Assembly (NCBI GenBank): GCA_948562205.1
Contig: CAOYAN010000002.1
Coordinates: 1 to 64,000 of the forward strand
Source of the DNA: an uncultured Clostridia bacterium
GTDB lineage: Bacteria > Bacillota > Clostridia > TANB77 > CAG-465
Reading direction: 5' to 3'
DNA: 64,000 nt
Shown here: positions 35,719 to 44,257 of the stretch, piece by piece
How the letters are laid out: the number at the start of each line of letters is the position of its first letter
Position numbering within the stretch: position 1 is the stretch's first letter
Notes under the pieces: model-generated
The model's input: only the letters and a program-made list of their open reading frames with translations
The model's database searches: none
Told to the model about the DNA's origin: nothing
Position numbers and translations under genes: made by a program

Positions 35719-36426
35719 ATGACTGAAAAAGAAAGATTATTGATATTACAATCTAAATTACAATATATGTTTAATGATATTTCACTTCTTAAAATGGCTC
35801 TTACACATAAATCTTATGCATATGAGCAAGGAACAACTGGTGGAAATGATTATAATGAAAGAATTGAGTTTTTAGGAGATGCGATTCTAGAACATATTAT
35901 ATCAGAAAAATTATATTTACATGAACCAATTTTAAAAGAAGGAGATATGACAAAAAAAAGAGCAGCAATAGTATGTGAAAAATCTCTTAGTTCAGCTTTA
36001 AGAAGAATAAATGGTCAAGAATATATATATCTTGGAAAATGTGAAAAGTCTACAAATGGAAAATTAAAAGATGCAATTATTGCTGATGCTTTTGAATCTA
36101 TTCTTGGTGCTATATACTTAGATGCAGGATATGAGATAGCATCACAAATTTGTTTAAGACTTTTAGATAAGGAAATTAATACAATTCTTACTGGGGGATC
36201 TTTAGTTGTAGATTACAAAACAAAATTACAAGAAAAATTACAAGAACATGGCACTGTAAAAATTGAATATAAAGCAGTAAAAGAAGAAGGTCCAGAGCAT
36301 GATAAAACATTTACTGTTGAGCTATATTTTAATGGTGAGAAAATAGGTGATGGAGTTGGAAAAAGCAAAAAGCAGGCAGAACAGCATGCAGCACAAGATG
36401 CCCTTGAAAAATTACAAAAACATTAA
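35719..36426 (+). CDS. rnc: Ribonuclease III
   Basis: RNase III cuts double-stranded RNA in rRNA maturation and mRNA control. The 235-aa protein has the catalytic signature NERIEFLGDAILEHIISEKLY (near residue 45), the second acidic cluster DAFESILGAIYLDAG and a C-terminal double-stranded RNA-binding domain (DYKTKLQEKLQEH, GKSKKQAEQHAAQDALEKL). AAAAGGAGA precedes the ATG. The next gene overlaps its 3' end. Confidence 0.96.
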   Translation: MTEKERLLILQSKLQYMFNDISLLKMALTHKSYAYEQGTTGGNDYNERIEFLGDAILEHIISEKLYLHEPILKEGDMTKKRAAIVCEKSLSSALRRINGQEYIYLGKCEKSTNGKLKDAIIADAFESILGAIYLDAGYEIASQICLRLLDKEINTILTGGSLVVDYKTKLQEKLQEHGTVKIEYKAVKEEGPEHDKTFTVELYFNGEKIGDGVGKSKKQAEQHAAQDALEKLQKH

Positions 36427-37465
36427 TATACGACTTAATCTTGAATATGAGTTAAAAAACTTTTTAAATAAAGAAAAACAATATACAATACCTATATTTA
36501 TACCACATAGAGGATGTAAAAATGAATGTGTTTTTTGTAATCAAAGAAAAATAAGTGGTGTTACAACTGATGTTACAGTGGAAGATGTGGATAAAATTAT
36601 TAAAAATAGATTAGAAGAGCTTAAAAATAATAGAAATAAAAAAATAGAGATTGCCTTTTTTGGAGGTAGTTTTACAGGTATACCTATTGCTGATCAAATA
36701 AGATATTTAAAAGTTGCTAATAAATATATTAAGTTAAATGAAGTAGTATCTATTAGACTTTCTACAAGACCAGATTATATTTCTGTACCAATTTTAAAAA
36801 TGTTAAAAAAATATAATGTTAAAACTATAGAACTTGGTGTTCAATCTATGGATGACAATGTACTTAGTATATCTAAGAGAGGACATACAAAATTAGATGT
36901 TATAAGAGCATCTAAATTAATAAATTTATTCGAATTTAGACTTGGAGCTCAAATAATGGTAGGACTTCCTGGAAGTAGTATAGATACAGAAATAAAAACA
37001 ATAAAATCTGTATTAAAGCTAAAACCTAAAGATCTTAGAATTTATCCAGTATATGTAATTAGTCCTAGTAAATTATATGATATGTACAAAGAGAAAAAAT
37101 ATATACCATTATCTTTAGAAGATGCTATTTTAAGATGCCATAAAATTGTAAATGAATGTGAGAGAACAGATATAAGAATTATTAGACTTGGACTTCAATC
37201 AACAGATGAAATATGTTCTAAAAATAATGATATTGTGGGTCCTATATCAGATAATTTTGCTGAATATGTTATGTCAGACATTGTAAAAGAAAATATAGAA
37301 GAAAAATTAAATAAAAATATATTAAAAAAAGAAGATAATATAGATTTAAATATTTTAGTACCAAAAAAATATATATCAGTAGTTATTGGTCCTAAAAAAA
37401 GAAACAAATTATATTTTGAAGAAAAATATAGTTTAAGGTTTAAAGTTAAAGGAGAAAATACGTGA
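36398..37465 (+). CDS. Elp3-like radical SAM protein
   Basis: The protein has the radical SAM cysteine motif CKNECVFC in IFIPHRGCKNECVFCNQ, followed by EIAFFGGSFTGI, TIELGVQSMDDNVL and GAQIMVGLPGSS, the pattern of the COG1243 (Elp3/NifB-like) group found next to rnc in Clostridia. The acetyltransferase half of true Elp3 is absent, so its substrate is unknown; tRNA is possible. The start is uncertain: ATG 36398 overlaps rnc by 29 bases without a clear ribosome binding site; GTG 36347 or ATG 36350 would extend it. smc and ftsY, frequent downstream neighbours, are missing. Confidence 0.82.
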   Translation: MPLKNYKNINIRLNLEYELKNFLNKEKQYTIPIFIPHRGCKNECVFCNQRKISGVTTDVTVEDVDKIIKNRLEELKNNRNKKIEIAFFGGSFTGIPIADQIRYLKVANKYIKLNEVVSIRLSTRPDYISVPILKMLKKYNVKTIELGVQSMDDNVLSISKRGHTKLDVIRASKLINLFEFRLGAQIMVGLPGSSIDTEIKTIKSVLKLKPKDLRIYPVYVISPSKLYDMYKEKKYIPLSLEDAILRCHKIVNECERTDIRIIRLGLQSTDEICSKNNDIVGPISDNFAEYVMSDIVKENIEEKLNKNILKKEDNIDLNILVPKKYISVVIGPKKRNKLYFEEKYSLRFKVKGENT

Positions 37466-37926
37466 AAAAGGTTATATTTGCTGCAAGCTCAGGTGGACAT
37501 ATTACAGAAATTTTAAAGCTTGAAGAATTGTTTAAAGATTATGAATATTTACTTGTTACAGAGAACACTGATGTTACTGCATATTTAAAGGATAAATACA
37601 ATGTTAAATATTTAAAATATGGTCCAAATAAAAATAAAGTTAAGTATGTGCTAAATATTATATCAAATATTTTTAGATGTATTGGAATAGTCGCTAAGTT
37701 TAGACCTAATACTATAGTATCAACAGGTGCCCAAATTGGTGGTTTTATGTGTTATATTGGAAAACTTTTTGGAGCTAAAATTATATATATAGAGTCACTT
37801 GCAAAAACTCAGACACTATCTAAAACTGGTAATAATGTGTATAAAATTGCAGATAAATTTTATGTTCAGTGGAAAAGCTTAGAAAAAAAATATGAAAAAG
37901 CTGAATATTTAGGAAGGTTGATATAA
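37462..37926 (+). CDS. PssD/Alg14-like glycosyltransferase subunit
   Basis: The 154-aa protein resembles the Alg14/PssD half of two-part UDP-sugar transferases, which anchors the catalytic half at the membrane. It starts KKVIFAASSGGHITEILKL and carries VTENTD, then a hydrophobic segment near 68-85 and STGAQIGGFMCYIGKLFG-like sequence with the conserved GA. GTG 37462 overlaps the upstream stop by four bases, after AAAGGAGAA. The Alg13-like partner starts immediately after its stop codon, so the two work as a pair in making a polysaccharide or lipid-linked sugar. Confidence 0.88.
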   Translation: MKKVIFAASSGGHITEILKLEELFKDYEYLLVTENTDVTAYLKDKYNVKYLKYGPNKNKVKYVLNIISNIFRCIGIVAKFRPNTIVSTGAQIGGFMCYIGKLFGAKIIYIESLAKTQTLSKTGNNVYKIADKFYVQWKSLEKKYEKAEYLGRLI

Positions 37927-38388
37927 ATGATTTTTGTAACTATAGGAACTCAAAAGCAACAATTTGTTAGACTTTTTGATATGTTAGAAAATTCTAAAGA
38001 ATTAAAAAATGATGAAATATTAGTACAAGCAGGTCATACTAATTATGAAAGCAAAAGACTTAAAATATTTGATTTTATTTCTTTTGAAGAAATGGAAAAA
38101 TATATTGATGATGCAGAGTTTGTAATATGTCACGGTGGTGTAGGATCTATATTTACTGCACTTAAGAAAAATAAAAAAGTTTTAGTTGTACCAAGACTTA
38201 GTAAGTATAAAGAACATATTAATGATCATCAATTAGAAATATGTGAGCAACTTGAAAAAGATGGATATATTTTATATTTAAAAGAGGATAAAGATTTTGA
38301 TAAAATGATAAAAATCATTAGAAAAAGAAAAAATAAGGAATATGTATCCAATAGAAGTTTTATAGATAAATTAAAAAAAGAAATATAA
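37927..38388 (+). CDS. PssE/Alg13-like glycosyltransferase subunit
   Basis: The 153-aa protein is the catalytic half of the pair. It begins MIFVTIGTQKQQFVRLFDML, typical for Alg13/PssE, and contains the donor-binding CHGGVGSIFTALKKNKKVLV (near residue 76) and PRLSKYKEHINDHQ. It abuts the upstream gene with no spacer. No other polysaccharide genes are near, so the acceptor is unknown. Confidence 0.88.
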   Translation: MIFVTIGTQKQQFVRLFDMLENSKELKNDEILVQAGHTNYESKRLKIFDFISFEEMEKYIDDAEFVICHGGVGSIFTALKKNKKVLVVPRLSKYKEHINDHQLEICEQLEKDGYILYLKEDKDFDKMIKIIRKRKNKEYVSNRSFIDKLKKEI

Positions 38389-38429
38389 AATTTAAAATTT
38401 GACACAAAATATATACAAGGAGGAAGAAT

Positions 38430-39302
38430 ATGAAAAAGACTAAAGATAAAAATAAAATACTTATGATATTAAAAGATGTAGTATTTATTATACTTGGTGC
38501 ATATTTAGTAAGTATTGGTATTAATATGTTTTTACTACCTCATAAAATGACAACGGGTGGTGCAAGTGGTATTGCTACAATATTTTACTATTTATTTAAT
38601 GTGCCAATGGGACTTTCTATACTTATTATTAATTTACCATTGTTTTTAATATCAATGTATAAATTTGGTATAAAATTTAGTTTTAAAACTATAATTGCTA
38701 CGGCAATTATGTCAGTATTTTTAGAAATGTTTAATTATGATTTAATCATTGCAAATAATCCAACTGATTTATTTACTTCTTGCATATTTGGTGGAGTAAT
38801 TGTTGGATTTGGGCTGTCTCTTGTTTTGAAAGCTGGAGCTAGTACTGGTGGATCTGATTTACTTGCACAAATCATTGTAAAGTTTACCAATGCACAAAGT
38901 TTAAGTTCAGTATTACTTGTAATAGAAAGTATAATTATAATATCAATTATTATTGTATTTAAAAATATAAATATAGGTCTATACTCTATTATTGCACTTT
39001 TTGTTTCTACTAAAGTAATAGATTTAATATTTGCAGGTGTAGATTATATAAAAGTGGTAACAATTATAACTAAGAGATCTGACAAGGTTATTGAGCCAAT
39101 ACTTAAGGATTTAAAAAGAGGTGCTACAGTAACCAATAGTATGGGGGCACATAGTGGTGAGGAGATTACTACTATTACATGCATTATTACAAGACCTGAA
39201 ATTGCTAAAATAAAGCAGATAATACGCGATAATGATAGTAATGCTATAATGTATATTACTACTGCAAATGAAGCTATTGGTAATGGCTTTAACAAAGAAT
39301 AG
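38430..39302 (+). CDS. YitT family membrane protein
   Basis: The 290-aa protein has five predicted helices in residues 10-195 and the C-terminal DUF2179 cytoplasmic domain (about 205-285, with VVTIITKRSDKVIEPILKDL and GEEITTITCIITRPEIAKI). The motif MTTGGASGIATIFYYLFNVP (residues 43-62) and STGGSDLLAQII are YitT hallmarks. The biochemical role is unknown; a transporter is usually supposed. AAGGAGGAAG precedes the ATG. It is followed closely by the transketolase pair. Confidence 0.93.
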   Translation: MKKTKDKNKILMILKDVVFIILGAYLVSIGINMFLLPHKMTTGGASGIATIFYYLFNVPMGLSILIINLPLFLISMYKFGIKFSFKTIIATAIMSVFLEMFNYDLIIANNPTDLFTSCIFGGVIVGFGLSLVLKAGASTGGSDLLAQIIVKFTNAQSLSSVLLVIESIIIISIIIVFKNINIGLYSIIALFVSTKVIDLIFAGVDYIKVVTIITKRSDKVIEPILKDLKRGATVTNSMGAHSGEEITTITCIITRPEIAKIKQIIRDNDSNAIMYITTANEAIGNGFNKE

Positions 39303-39313
39303 GTGAGGAATAT

Positions 39314-40117
39314 ATGAAAGATTTAAGAAAAATTTCAAATGAAATTAGGAAAGATATTATAGAAATGATTCATAGTGCAGGATCAGGTCATCCTGGTGGA
39401 AGCATGTCTTGCGTTGAGATATTAGTATGTTTGTATCATCAAATAATGGATTTATCATTAGATGAAAATAATATGAGAAAAGATAAATTTATACTATCTA
39501 AAGGTCATGCAGCTCCTGCATATTATGCAGTGCTTTCAAGTAAAGGATTTATACCAAAAGAAGATTTATTATCTCTTAGAAAAATTGACAGTTATTTAGA
39601 GGGGCATCCTAGTAATAAAATTAATGGAGTAGATGTGTCAAGTGGATCACTTGGTCAAGGTATGTCTATTGCAAATGGAATGGCCTTGGAGAAAAAACTA
39701 TCTAAAAAAGGTGGAAATGTCTATTGCTTACTTGGAGATGGAGAAATAGAAGAAGGACAAGTATGGGAAGCTTTTATGAGTGCTAATAAATATAATTTAT
39801 CTAATGTTGTTGCAATTATAGATAATAATGGTCTACAAATAGATGGAACTGTGGAAAGTGTTAAAAAATTAGATAAATTATATGATAAAATGGTGGCATT
39901 TGGCTTTAATACGACTATTATAGATGGACATGATATAAACGAGATTATTGACGCTCTAGAAGATGCAAAACTATCAAATAAACCAAACTGTATAATTGCA
40001 AAGACTGTAAAAGGGAAAGGAATTTCTTTTATGGAAAATAATGTTAGTTGGCATGGAAAAGGTATATCTGATGATGATTATAATAAAGCTATAAATGAGC
40101 TAGGAGGTAATGTATGA
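39314..40117 (+). CDS. Transketolase, N-terminal subunit
   Basis: This is the thiamine-diphosphate-binding half of a split transketolase of the pentose phosphate pathway. The 267-aa protein has SGHPGGSMSCVEILV, LSKGHAAPAYYAVL, SGSLGQGMSIANGMA and the cofactor-binding GDGEIEEGQVWEA with a later asparagine (IDNNGLQIDG). It overlaps the C-terminal subunit gene by four bases (ATGA), so the two are translated together. Confidence 0.95.
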   Translation: MKDLRKISNEIRKDIIEMIHSAGSGHPGGSMSCVEILVCLYHQIMDLSLDENNMRKDKFILSKGHAAPAYYAVLSSKGFIPKEDLLSLRKIDSYLEGHPSNKINGVDVSSGSLGQGMSIANGMALEKKLSKKGGNVYCLLGDGEIEEGQVWEAFMSANKYNLSNVVAIIDNNGLQIDGTVESVKKLDKLYDKMVAFGFNTTIIDGHDINEIIDALEDAKLSNKPNCIIAKTVKGKGISFMENNVSWHGKGISDDDYNKAINELGGNV

Positions 40118-41028
40118 AGTCTACAAGAAAAGCTTATGGAGAATTTTTAGTAGAAGAGGGAGCTAAAAATAATGATATTGTAGTATTTGATGCAGATCTT
40201 GCAACGGCAACTCAAACAAAAATGTTTGCTGAAAAATTTCCAAATAGACATTTTGATATGGGAATATCAGAACAAGATATGGTAGGCACTGCTTGTGGTA
40301 TGGCTATCTCTGAAAAAAGTGTATTTGCTTCTAGTTTTGCTATGTTCCTTGCTGGAAGAGCATATGAGCAAATTAGAAATACAGCCGCATATTCACATGT
40401 AAATATAAATTTTTGTGCTACTCACTCAGGTCTTGCAGTTGGTGAAGATGGTGCTACACATCAGTGTGTAGAAGATATTGCACTGCTAAATGTTATACCA
40501 AGTATGAAAATATTTTCTCCAGCAGATGAAATGGCTACAAAAAGTATACTTAAAGAATGTTTAAAATTAGATGGTCCAAAATATGTAAGGCTTGGAAGAA
40601 GTGATACTCCAGATATTTATAGTAGTGTTGATAAATTTGAACTTGGATCTTCCCATACTTTTGGAACAGGCAAAGATGGTACAATATTTGCAACTGGTAT
40701 GACTGTAAGTATAGCATTAGAAGCAAAAGAAATATTAAAAGAAAAAGGTATAAATGTAAGAGTAGTAGATTTATATAGTATAAAGCCTATTGATAAGAAT
40801 AATATAATAAAATGTGCAAGAGAAACTGATAAATTAATATCTATTGAAGATCATAGTATTATTGGTGGAATTGGCAGTATTATTTCAAATGTTCTATCTG
40901 ATGAATATCCAAAAAAACTTATAAAAATTGGAGTAGACGATATGTTTGGAAAATCAGGAAATGCTAAAAAATTATATGAAATGTATGGTATTACTAAAGA
41001 GAATATAATAGAAAAATTTATACAATAA
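40114..41028 (+). CDS. Transketolase, C-terminal subunit
   Basis: The 304-aa protein holds the pyrimidine-binding and C-terminal domains. Visible motifs are STRKAYGEFL, DADLATATQT, FDMGISEQDMVGTACGMAI (the catalytic glutamate region), ATHSGLAVGEDGATHQ and VRVVDLYSIKPID. It completes the heteromeric transketolase with the preceding gene. Split transketolases are common in anaerobic Bacillota and archaea. GGAGG lies just inside the end of the first gene. Confidence 0.95.
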   Translation: MKSTRKAYGEFLVEEGAKNNDIVVFDADLATATQTKMFAEKFPNRHFDMGISEQDMVGTACGMAISEKSVFASSFAMFLAGRAYEQIRNTAAYSHVNINFCATHSGLAVGEDGATHQCVEDIALLNVIPSMKIFSPADEMATKSILKECLKLDGPKYVRLGRSDTPDIYSSVDKFELGSSHTFGTGKDGTIFATGMTVSIALEAKEILKEKGINVRVVDLYSIKPIDKNNIIKCARETDKLISIEDHSIIGGIGSIISNVLSDEYPKKLIKIGVDDMFGKSGNAKKLYEMYGITKENIIEKFIQ

Positions 41029-41038
41029 AAGTATATTA

Positions 41039-41067
41039 TTGATATTAATTATATAATAATATATAAT
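41039..41067 (+). promoter_or_regulatory. Promoter for the 41096 gene
   Basis: TTGATA (41039-41044), a 17-base spacer and TATAAT (41062-41067), 29 bases before the ATG. Confidence 0.65.
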
Positions 41068-41095
41068 TATAATAATTGTATATAAGGAGGTTAAA

Positions 41096-41803
41096 ATGGG
41101 AATTGCATCATTAGTTTTAGGAATAGTATCATTTATACTAGGATTTATTCCATTTTGTGGAATTATTGCATTAATACCTGCAATTATAGGTATTGTATTA
41201 GGTATTGTTGATTTGGTTAAAAGATCAAAAGAAGGAACACCAAAAGGGGTTTCTATTGCAGGAATTATATTATCTGCATTTGCAGTTATATTTATTATTT
41301 TTTGGGTAATAGTTATAGGAATAATTGGTGCTACTACAAACGATATTATTGATAATGGAATTTCAACACCAAAAGGAAATATGATAGATTATCCAATTGA
41401 TTATGAAGAGGATGAGGGAGATGAAGAAATTTCAGTAGGTCAAACTTTTGAAGATGACTATATGAAAGTAACATATACTGCAATAAATGATAATTATACA
41501 GATTATAGTGAGTTTGCTACAATTAATGAGGGGTGTAAAATAATAGTTGCATCATTTGAATTTGAAAATATAGCATCTAGTGATCAACTTGCTTCATCAT
41601 ATAAATTTAACTGTTATGCAGATGGATATGATTGTGATAAGTTTTATTATGCTAAAGATTCATCTTTTTCATCTAGTTTATCTACTGGCAAAAAAGCAAA
41701 AGGAAATATATATTTTCAAGTTCCAGTAGATGCCAAAGAAGTTGTAATTGAATATCAAAGTAATATATTATCAAATAAAACTGCTAAATTTATAGTAAAA
41801 TAA
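41096..41803 (+). CDS. DUF4190-type membrane protein with extracellular domain (paralogue 1)
   Basis: The 235-aa protein begins with a glycine-rich double helix (residues 2-38, SLVLGIVSFILGFIPFCGII) and a third hydrophobic segment at 54-80, as in DUF4190 proteins. An acidic linker follows, then a beta-rich extracellular domain of about 110 residues resembling the DUF4352 type (VGQTFEDDYMKVTYTAINDN, CKIIVASFEFEN, GKKAKGNIYFQVP). A closely similar gene lies at 42271. AAGGAGG precedes the ATG. The function is unknown; a surface sensor or envelope stress role is only a guess. Confidence 0.85.
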   Translation: MGIASLVLGIVSFILGFIPFCGIIALIPAIIGIVLGIVDLVKRSKEGTPKGVSIAGIILSAFAVIFIIFWVIVIGIIGATTNDIIDNGISTPKGNMIDYPIDYEEDEGDEEISVGQTFEDDYMKVTYTAINDNYTDYSEFATINEGCKIIVASFEFENIASSDQLASSYKFNCYADGYDCDKFYYAKDSSFSSSLSTGKKAKGNIYFQVPVDAKEVVIEYQSNILSNKTAKFIVK

Positions 41804-41860
41804 AAAGTAGAAGCATGTAGATATTTTTTTAAATTTATGTATTTCTTTTCTAAAAAATAA

Positions 41861-41899
41861 TAGAGGGATTTAATAAAATAAAGTTAAATCTCTCTAATT
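41861..41899. terminator. Bidirectional terminator between 41096 and the XRE gene
   Basis: TAGAGGGATTTAA (41861-41873) pairs with TTAAATCTCTCTA (41884-41896), with one G-T pair. Confidence 0.75.
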
Positions 41900-42137
41900 A
41901 TATATTTAAATCAATATTGTTAAATAGATTATCTTCAAAAAATTCAGACAAAGTCATATTTAATCCTGAACATATTCTACATATTGTTAGAAGTTTTGGA
42001 TTATTACTATCACCACTAATAACAGATTGAAGAGTTGATTGAGTTATATAACTTAGAGTGGCAAGTTTATTTATACTTATATTTTTTTCATTACATATGT
42101 TTAATATTCTTTTAGATATTGCTTCGGTTATTGTCAT
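41898..42137 (-). CDS. XRE-family transcriptional regulator, 79 aa
   Basis: The protein is a single helix-turn-helix domain: SKRILNICNEKNISINKLAT, then SYITQSTLQSVISG as the recognition helix region and LLTICRICSGLNMTLSEFFE. Such small regulators usually bind short palindromes near their own gene. It is transcribed away from the 42271 gene, and the shared upstream region contains AACGA-TGTG-TCGTT over the -35 of the other promoter. GGAGGCAG lies upstream of its ATG on the minus strand. It is flanked on both sides by the paralogous membrane genes. Confidence 0.88.
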   Translation of the reverse strand: MTITEAISKRILNICNEKNISINKLATLSYITQSTLQSVISGDSNNPKLLTICRICSGLNMTLSEFFEDNLFNNIDLNI

Positions 42138-42184
42138 AACTGCCTCCTAGTAGTTATTATAGCAAGAAAAAAAGTAAATATACT

Positions 42185-42225
42185 AACGATGTGTCGTTGA
42201 CAAATGTAAAATTTTGTTGTATAAT
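42185..42225 (+). promoter_or_regulatory. Promoter for the 42271 gene with overlapping palindromic operator
   Basis: TTGACA (42197-42202), a 17-base spacer and TATAAT (42220-42225) are full consensus. AACGA (42185-42189) and TCGTT (42194-42198) form a perfect inverted repeat touching the -35. The divergent XRE protein is the obvious candidate binder. Confidence 0.7.
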
Positions 42226-42270
42226 GGCTTTATAATACATTTAAGTATTATTAAAAGGAGGTATTTTAAA

Positions 42271-43035
42271 ATGGGAATTGCATCGTTAGTTTTAGGAACT
42301 ATATCTATTGTAATTGGTTTAATTCCATTTTGTGGTGTTATAGCAGTAGTTCCCGCAATTATTGGAATTATATTAGGCATTATTGATTTGGTAAAGAAAT
42401 CAAAAGAAGGAAAAACAAAAGGTCTTTCTATAGCAGGCATTGTATTGTCGTCATTTGCAGTTGTATTTATTATTTTTTGGGTAGTTGTACTAGCATCAGA
42501 TACTACTACTAGCAATACAATAAATAATAATATAGCTAATAAAAAAGTAGAAAATAATCAAAAAAATTCTGTATTATATATAGGTAATACTGTTAAAGAT
42601 CCAGAAGTTACAAATGATAATAGGGAGAATGAAACAAATAAAACAGAAAAAAAAGAGAGTTATTCTGTAGGAGAAGTATTTAATGATGGTTATATGAAAG
42701 TAGTGTATACTGCATTAAATGATAATTTTACAGATTATAGTAAATATGCAACTATTAAGGAAGGGTGTAAAGTAATTTGTGCTTCATTTGAATTTGAAAA
42801 TGTTAGTAATGGTGATGAATCAGCAAGTTCATCAGATTTTGAATGCTATGCAGATGGATACTCTTGTGATAGCTTTTATTCTGTTGATGATTCATCTTTT
42901 TATAATAGGCTCTCAGCAGGTAAGAAAACAAAAGGTAATGTATATTTTCAAGTACCTGTAAATGCAGAAAAAATCATAATTGAATATGAAAATAATATGT
43001 GGTCTAGTAAAAAAGTTAAATTTATTGTTAAATAA
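42271..43035 (+). CDS. DUF4190-type membrane protein with extracellular domain (paralogue 2)
   Basis: The 254-aa protein repeats the architecture of the 41096 gene with strong similarity at both ends: MGIASLVLGTISIVIGLIPF at the start and VGEVFNDGYMKVVYTALNDN plus VYFQVPVNAEKIIIEY at the end. It has an extra asparagine-rich linker of about 30 residues after the third helix. ATG 42271 follows AAAAGGAGG; the longer frame includes promoter sequence. It is driven by a consensus promoter with an operator, unlike paralogue 1, so the two copies are probably regulated differently. Confidence 0.85.
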   Translation: MGIASLVLGTISIVIGLIPFCGVIAVVPAIIGIILGIIDLVKKSKEGKTKGLSIAGIVLSSFAVVFIIFWVVVLASDTTTSNTINNNIANKKVENNQKNSVLYIGNTVKDPEVTNDNRENETNKTEKKESYSVGEVFNDGYMKVVYTALNDNFTDYSKYATIKEGCKVICASFEFENVSNGDESASSSDFECYADGYSCDSFYSVDDSSFYNRLSAGKKTKGNVYFQVPVNAEKIIIEYENNMWSSKKVKFIVK

Positions 43036-43064
43036 AATGCAATTGAAGCTATTCAAAATTATAT

Positions 43065-43098
43065 AGGAGTATTAGAGTCTTTCTAAATACTCCTTTTT
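43065..43098 (+). terminator. Terminator of the 42271 gene
   Basis: AGGAGTATT (43065-43073) pairs with AATACTCCT (43086-43094), followed by TTTTA. Confidence 0.8.
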
Positions 43099-43100
43099 AT

Positions 43101-43129
43101 TTGATTTATAGACAAAAAAATGATATAAT
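43101..43129 (+). promoter_or_regulatory. Promoter for the DHH phosphoesterase gene
   Basis: TTGATT (43101-43106), a 17-base spacer and TATAAT (43124-43129). Confidence 0.7.
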
Positions 43130-43176
43130 ATTTCAAAATATGCAGAAAACTTTTTAATTAAAAGGTGGAGGAAAGT

Positions 43177-44082
43177 ATGAAAGAAAGATTATTGGATTTA
43201 TTAAATGGTAAAAATATTACTATTATTAGTCATGATGTATATGATGTAGATAGTATTATGTCTGGTATACTTTTATCGAATTTACTTAAATTCTTAAATA
43301 TTGATAATCAGTTTGTTATATTGCAGAAAATAAAAGAAGATGATACTTTTACGATGACTAAGGAATTATTTGATATTAGCTTATATGTTTTTTTTGATAT
43401 AGAAGATAAATATAGAAATTTATTTTTAGTTGATTGCTATGAGACAAAGCATCTTGGCAATGTAATAGCTTGTATTGATCATCATCCAACTGCAACAAAA
43501 ATAGAGTATCCATATTATTATTGTAAGCGTTCCTGCTCTACTTCATATTTGATATATGAACTTATGCAAGAATTTGGCTATGAAATAAGTATAGAAGAAG
43601 CAAAAATGATTATTTTTTCTATGATGACTGATACAGTAGCCTTTAGAAGTGATAAAACAGTTAAATCAGAAATAATTGTTGCTAAAAATCTTGCTGAAAA
43701 ATATAACATAGACTATAGTTCCTTAGAAAAATATAGTTTATGTATTACAGATATAAATAACATGAGTTTAGAAGAAATAGTTCATTATGGTATAAAAGAA
43801 TATTTATTTAATGGAAAAAGAGTAAAATCAAGTTATGTACAAGTTTGGGATTTACCCAATAGAAAAGAAATTAAAGTTTGGCTAGATACTATAGGAAATT
43901 TGGTTGAAAAAGAAAATTTAGCAATGTGGGTATTCATTATATATGATCTTAAATGTAATGATACATATGAGTATCATATAGAAAAAGACAGTACATACAA
44001 ATATATATTAACTATAAATAGGATTTTATCTAGAGGTACAAATATTATGCCAAGAATTGAGAAAATATTTGGGAATATCTAA
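43177..44082 (+). CDS. DHH-family phosphoesterase
   Basis: The 301-aa protein shows DHH-superfamily motifs in order: SHDVYDVDSIMSG (D-x-D) near residue 19, LFLVDCYE near 88, the name-giving CIDHHPTA near 105, and SMMTDTVAFRS near 150. The set fits manganese-dependent pyrophosphatase-like or oligonucleotide/cyclic-dinucleotide phosphodiesterase-like members; the C-terminal domain (about 210-300) lacks an obvious DHHA1 glycine-rich motif, so the substrate is open. ATG 43177 follows AGGTGGAGG. Monocistronic. Confidence 0.82.
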   Translation: MKERLLDLLNGKNITIISHDVYDVDSIMSGILLSNLLKFLNIDNQFVILQKIKEDDTFTMTKELFDISLYVFFDIEDKYRNLFLVDCYETKHLGNVIACIDHHPTATKIEYPYYYCKRSCSTSYLIYELMQEFGYEISIEEAKMIIFSMMTDTVAFRSDKTVKSEIIVAKNLAEKYNIDYSSLEKYSLCITDINNMSLEEIVHYGIKEYLFNGKRVKSSYVQVWDLPNRKEIKVWLDTIGNLVEKENLAMWVFIIYDLKCNDTYEYHIEKDSTYKYILTINRILSRGTNIMPRIEKIFGNI

Positions 44083-44102
44083 AATATAATATAGCATATT
44101 AG

Positions 44103-44147
44103 AAAATGTTGAAATTGCGTTTGCAAAATCAACATTTTTTATTTTTT
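44103..44147 (+). terminator. Terminator of the DHH gene
   Basis: AAATGTTGA (44104-44112) pairs with TCAACATTT (44129-44137), followed by T-rich sequence. Confidence 0.75.
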
Positions 44148-44194
44148 AGTCTCTATCTTTTTCATACCTTACTCTTACAATATTGTAAATTTTC

Positions 44195-44223
44195 TTGATA
44201 ATCATATAAATTTAAGATATAAT
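44195..44223 (+). promoter_or_regulatory. Promoter for rarA and the downstream genes
   Basis: TTGATA (44195-44200), a 17-base spacer and TATAAT (44218-44223). An in-frame ATG at 44228 lies only five bases past the -10, which supports the later ATG 44258. Confidence 0.75.
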
Positions 44224-44257
44224 TATTATGAAACAGATTATAGAAAAGAGGAATAAA

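Noticed and set aside
36347..36397. GTG 36347 / ATG 36350 as the start of the Elp3-like gene
   Set aside because: It would overlap rnc by 80 bases with sequence explained by the rnc dsRNA-binding domain; kept only as an alternative.
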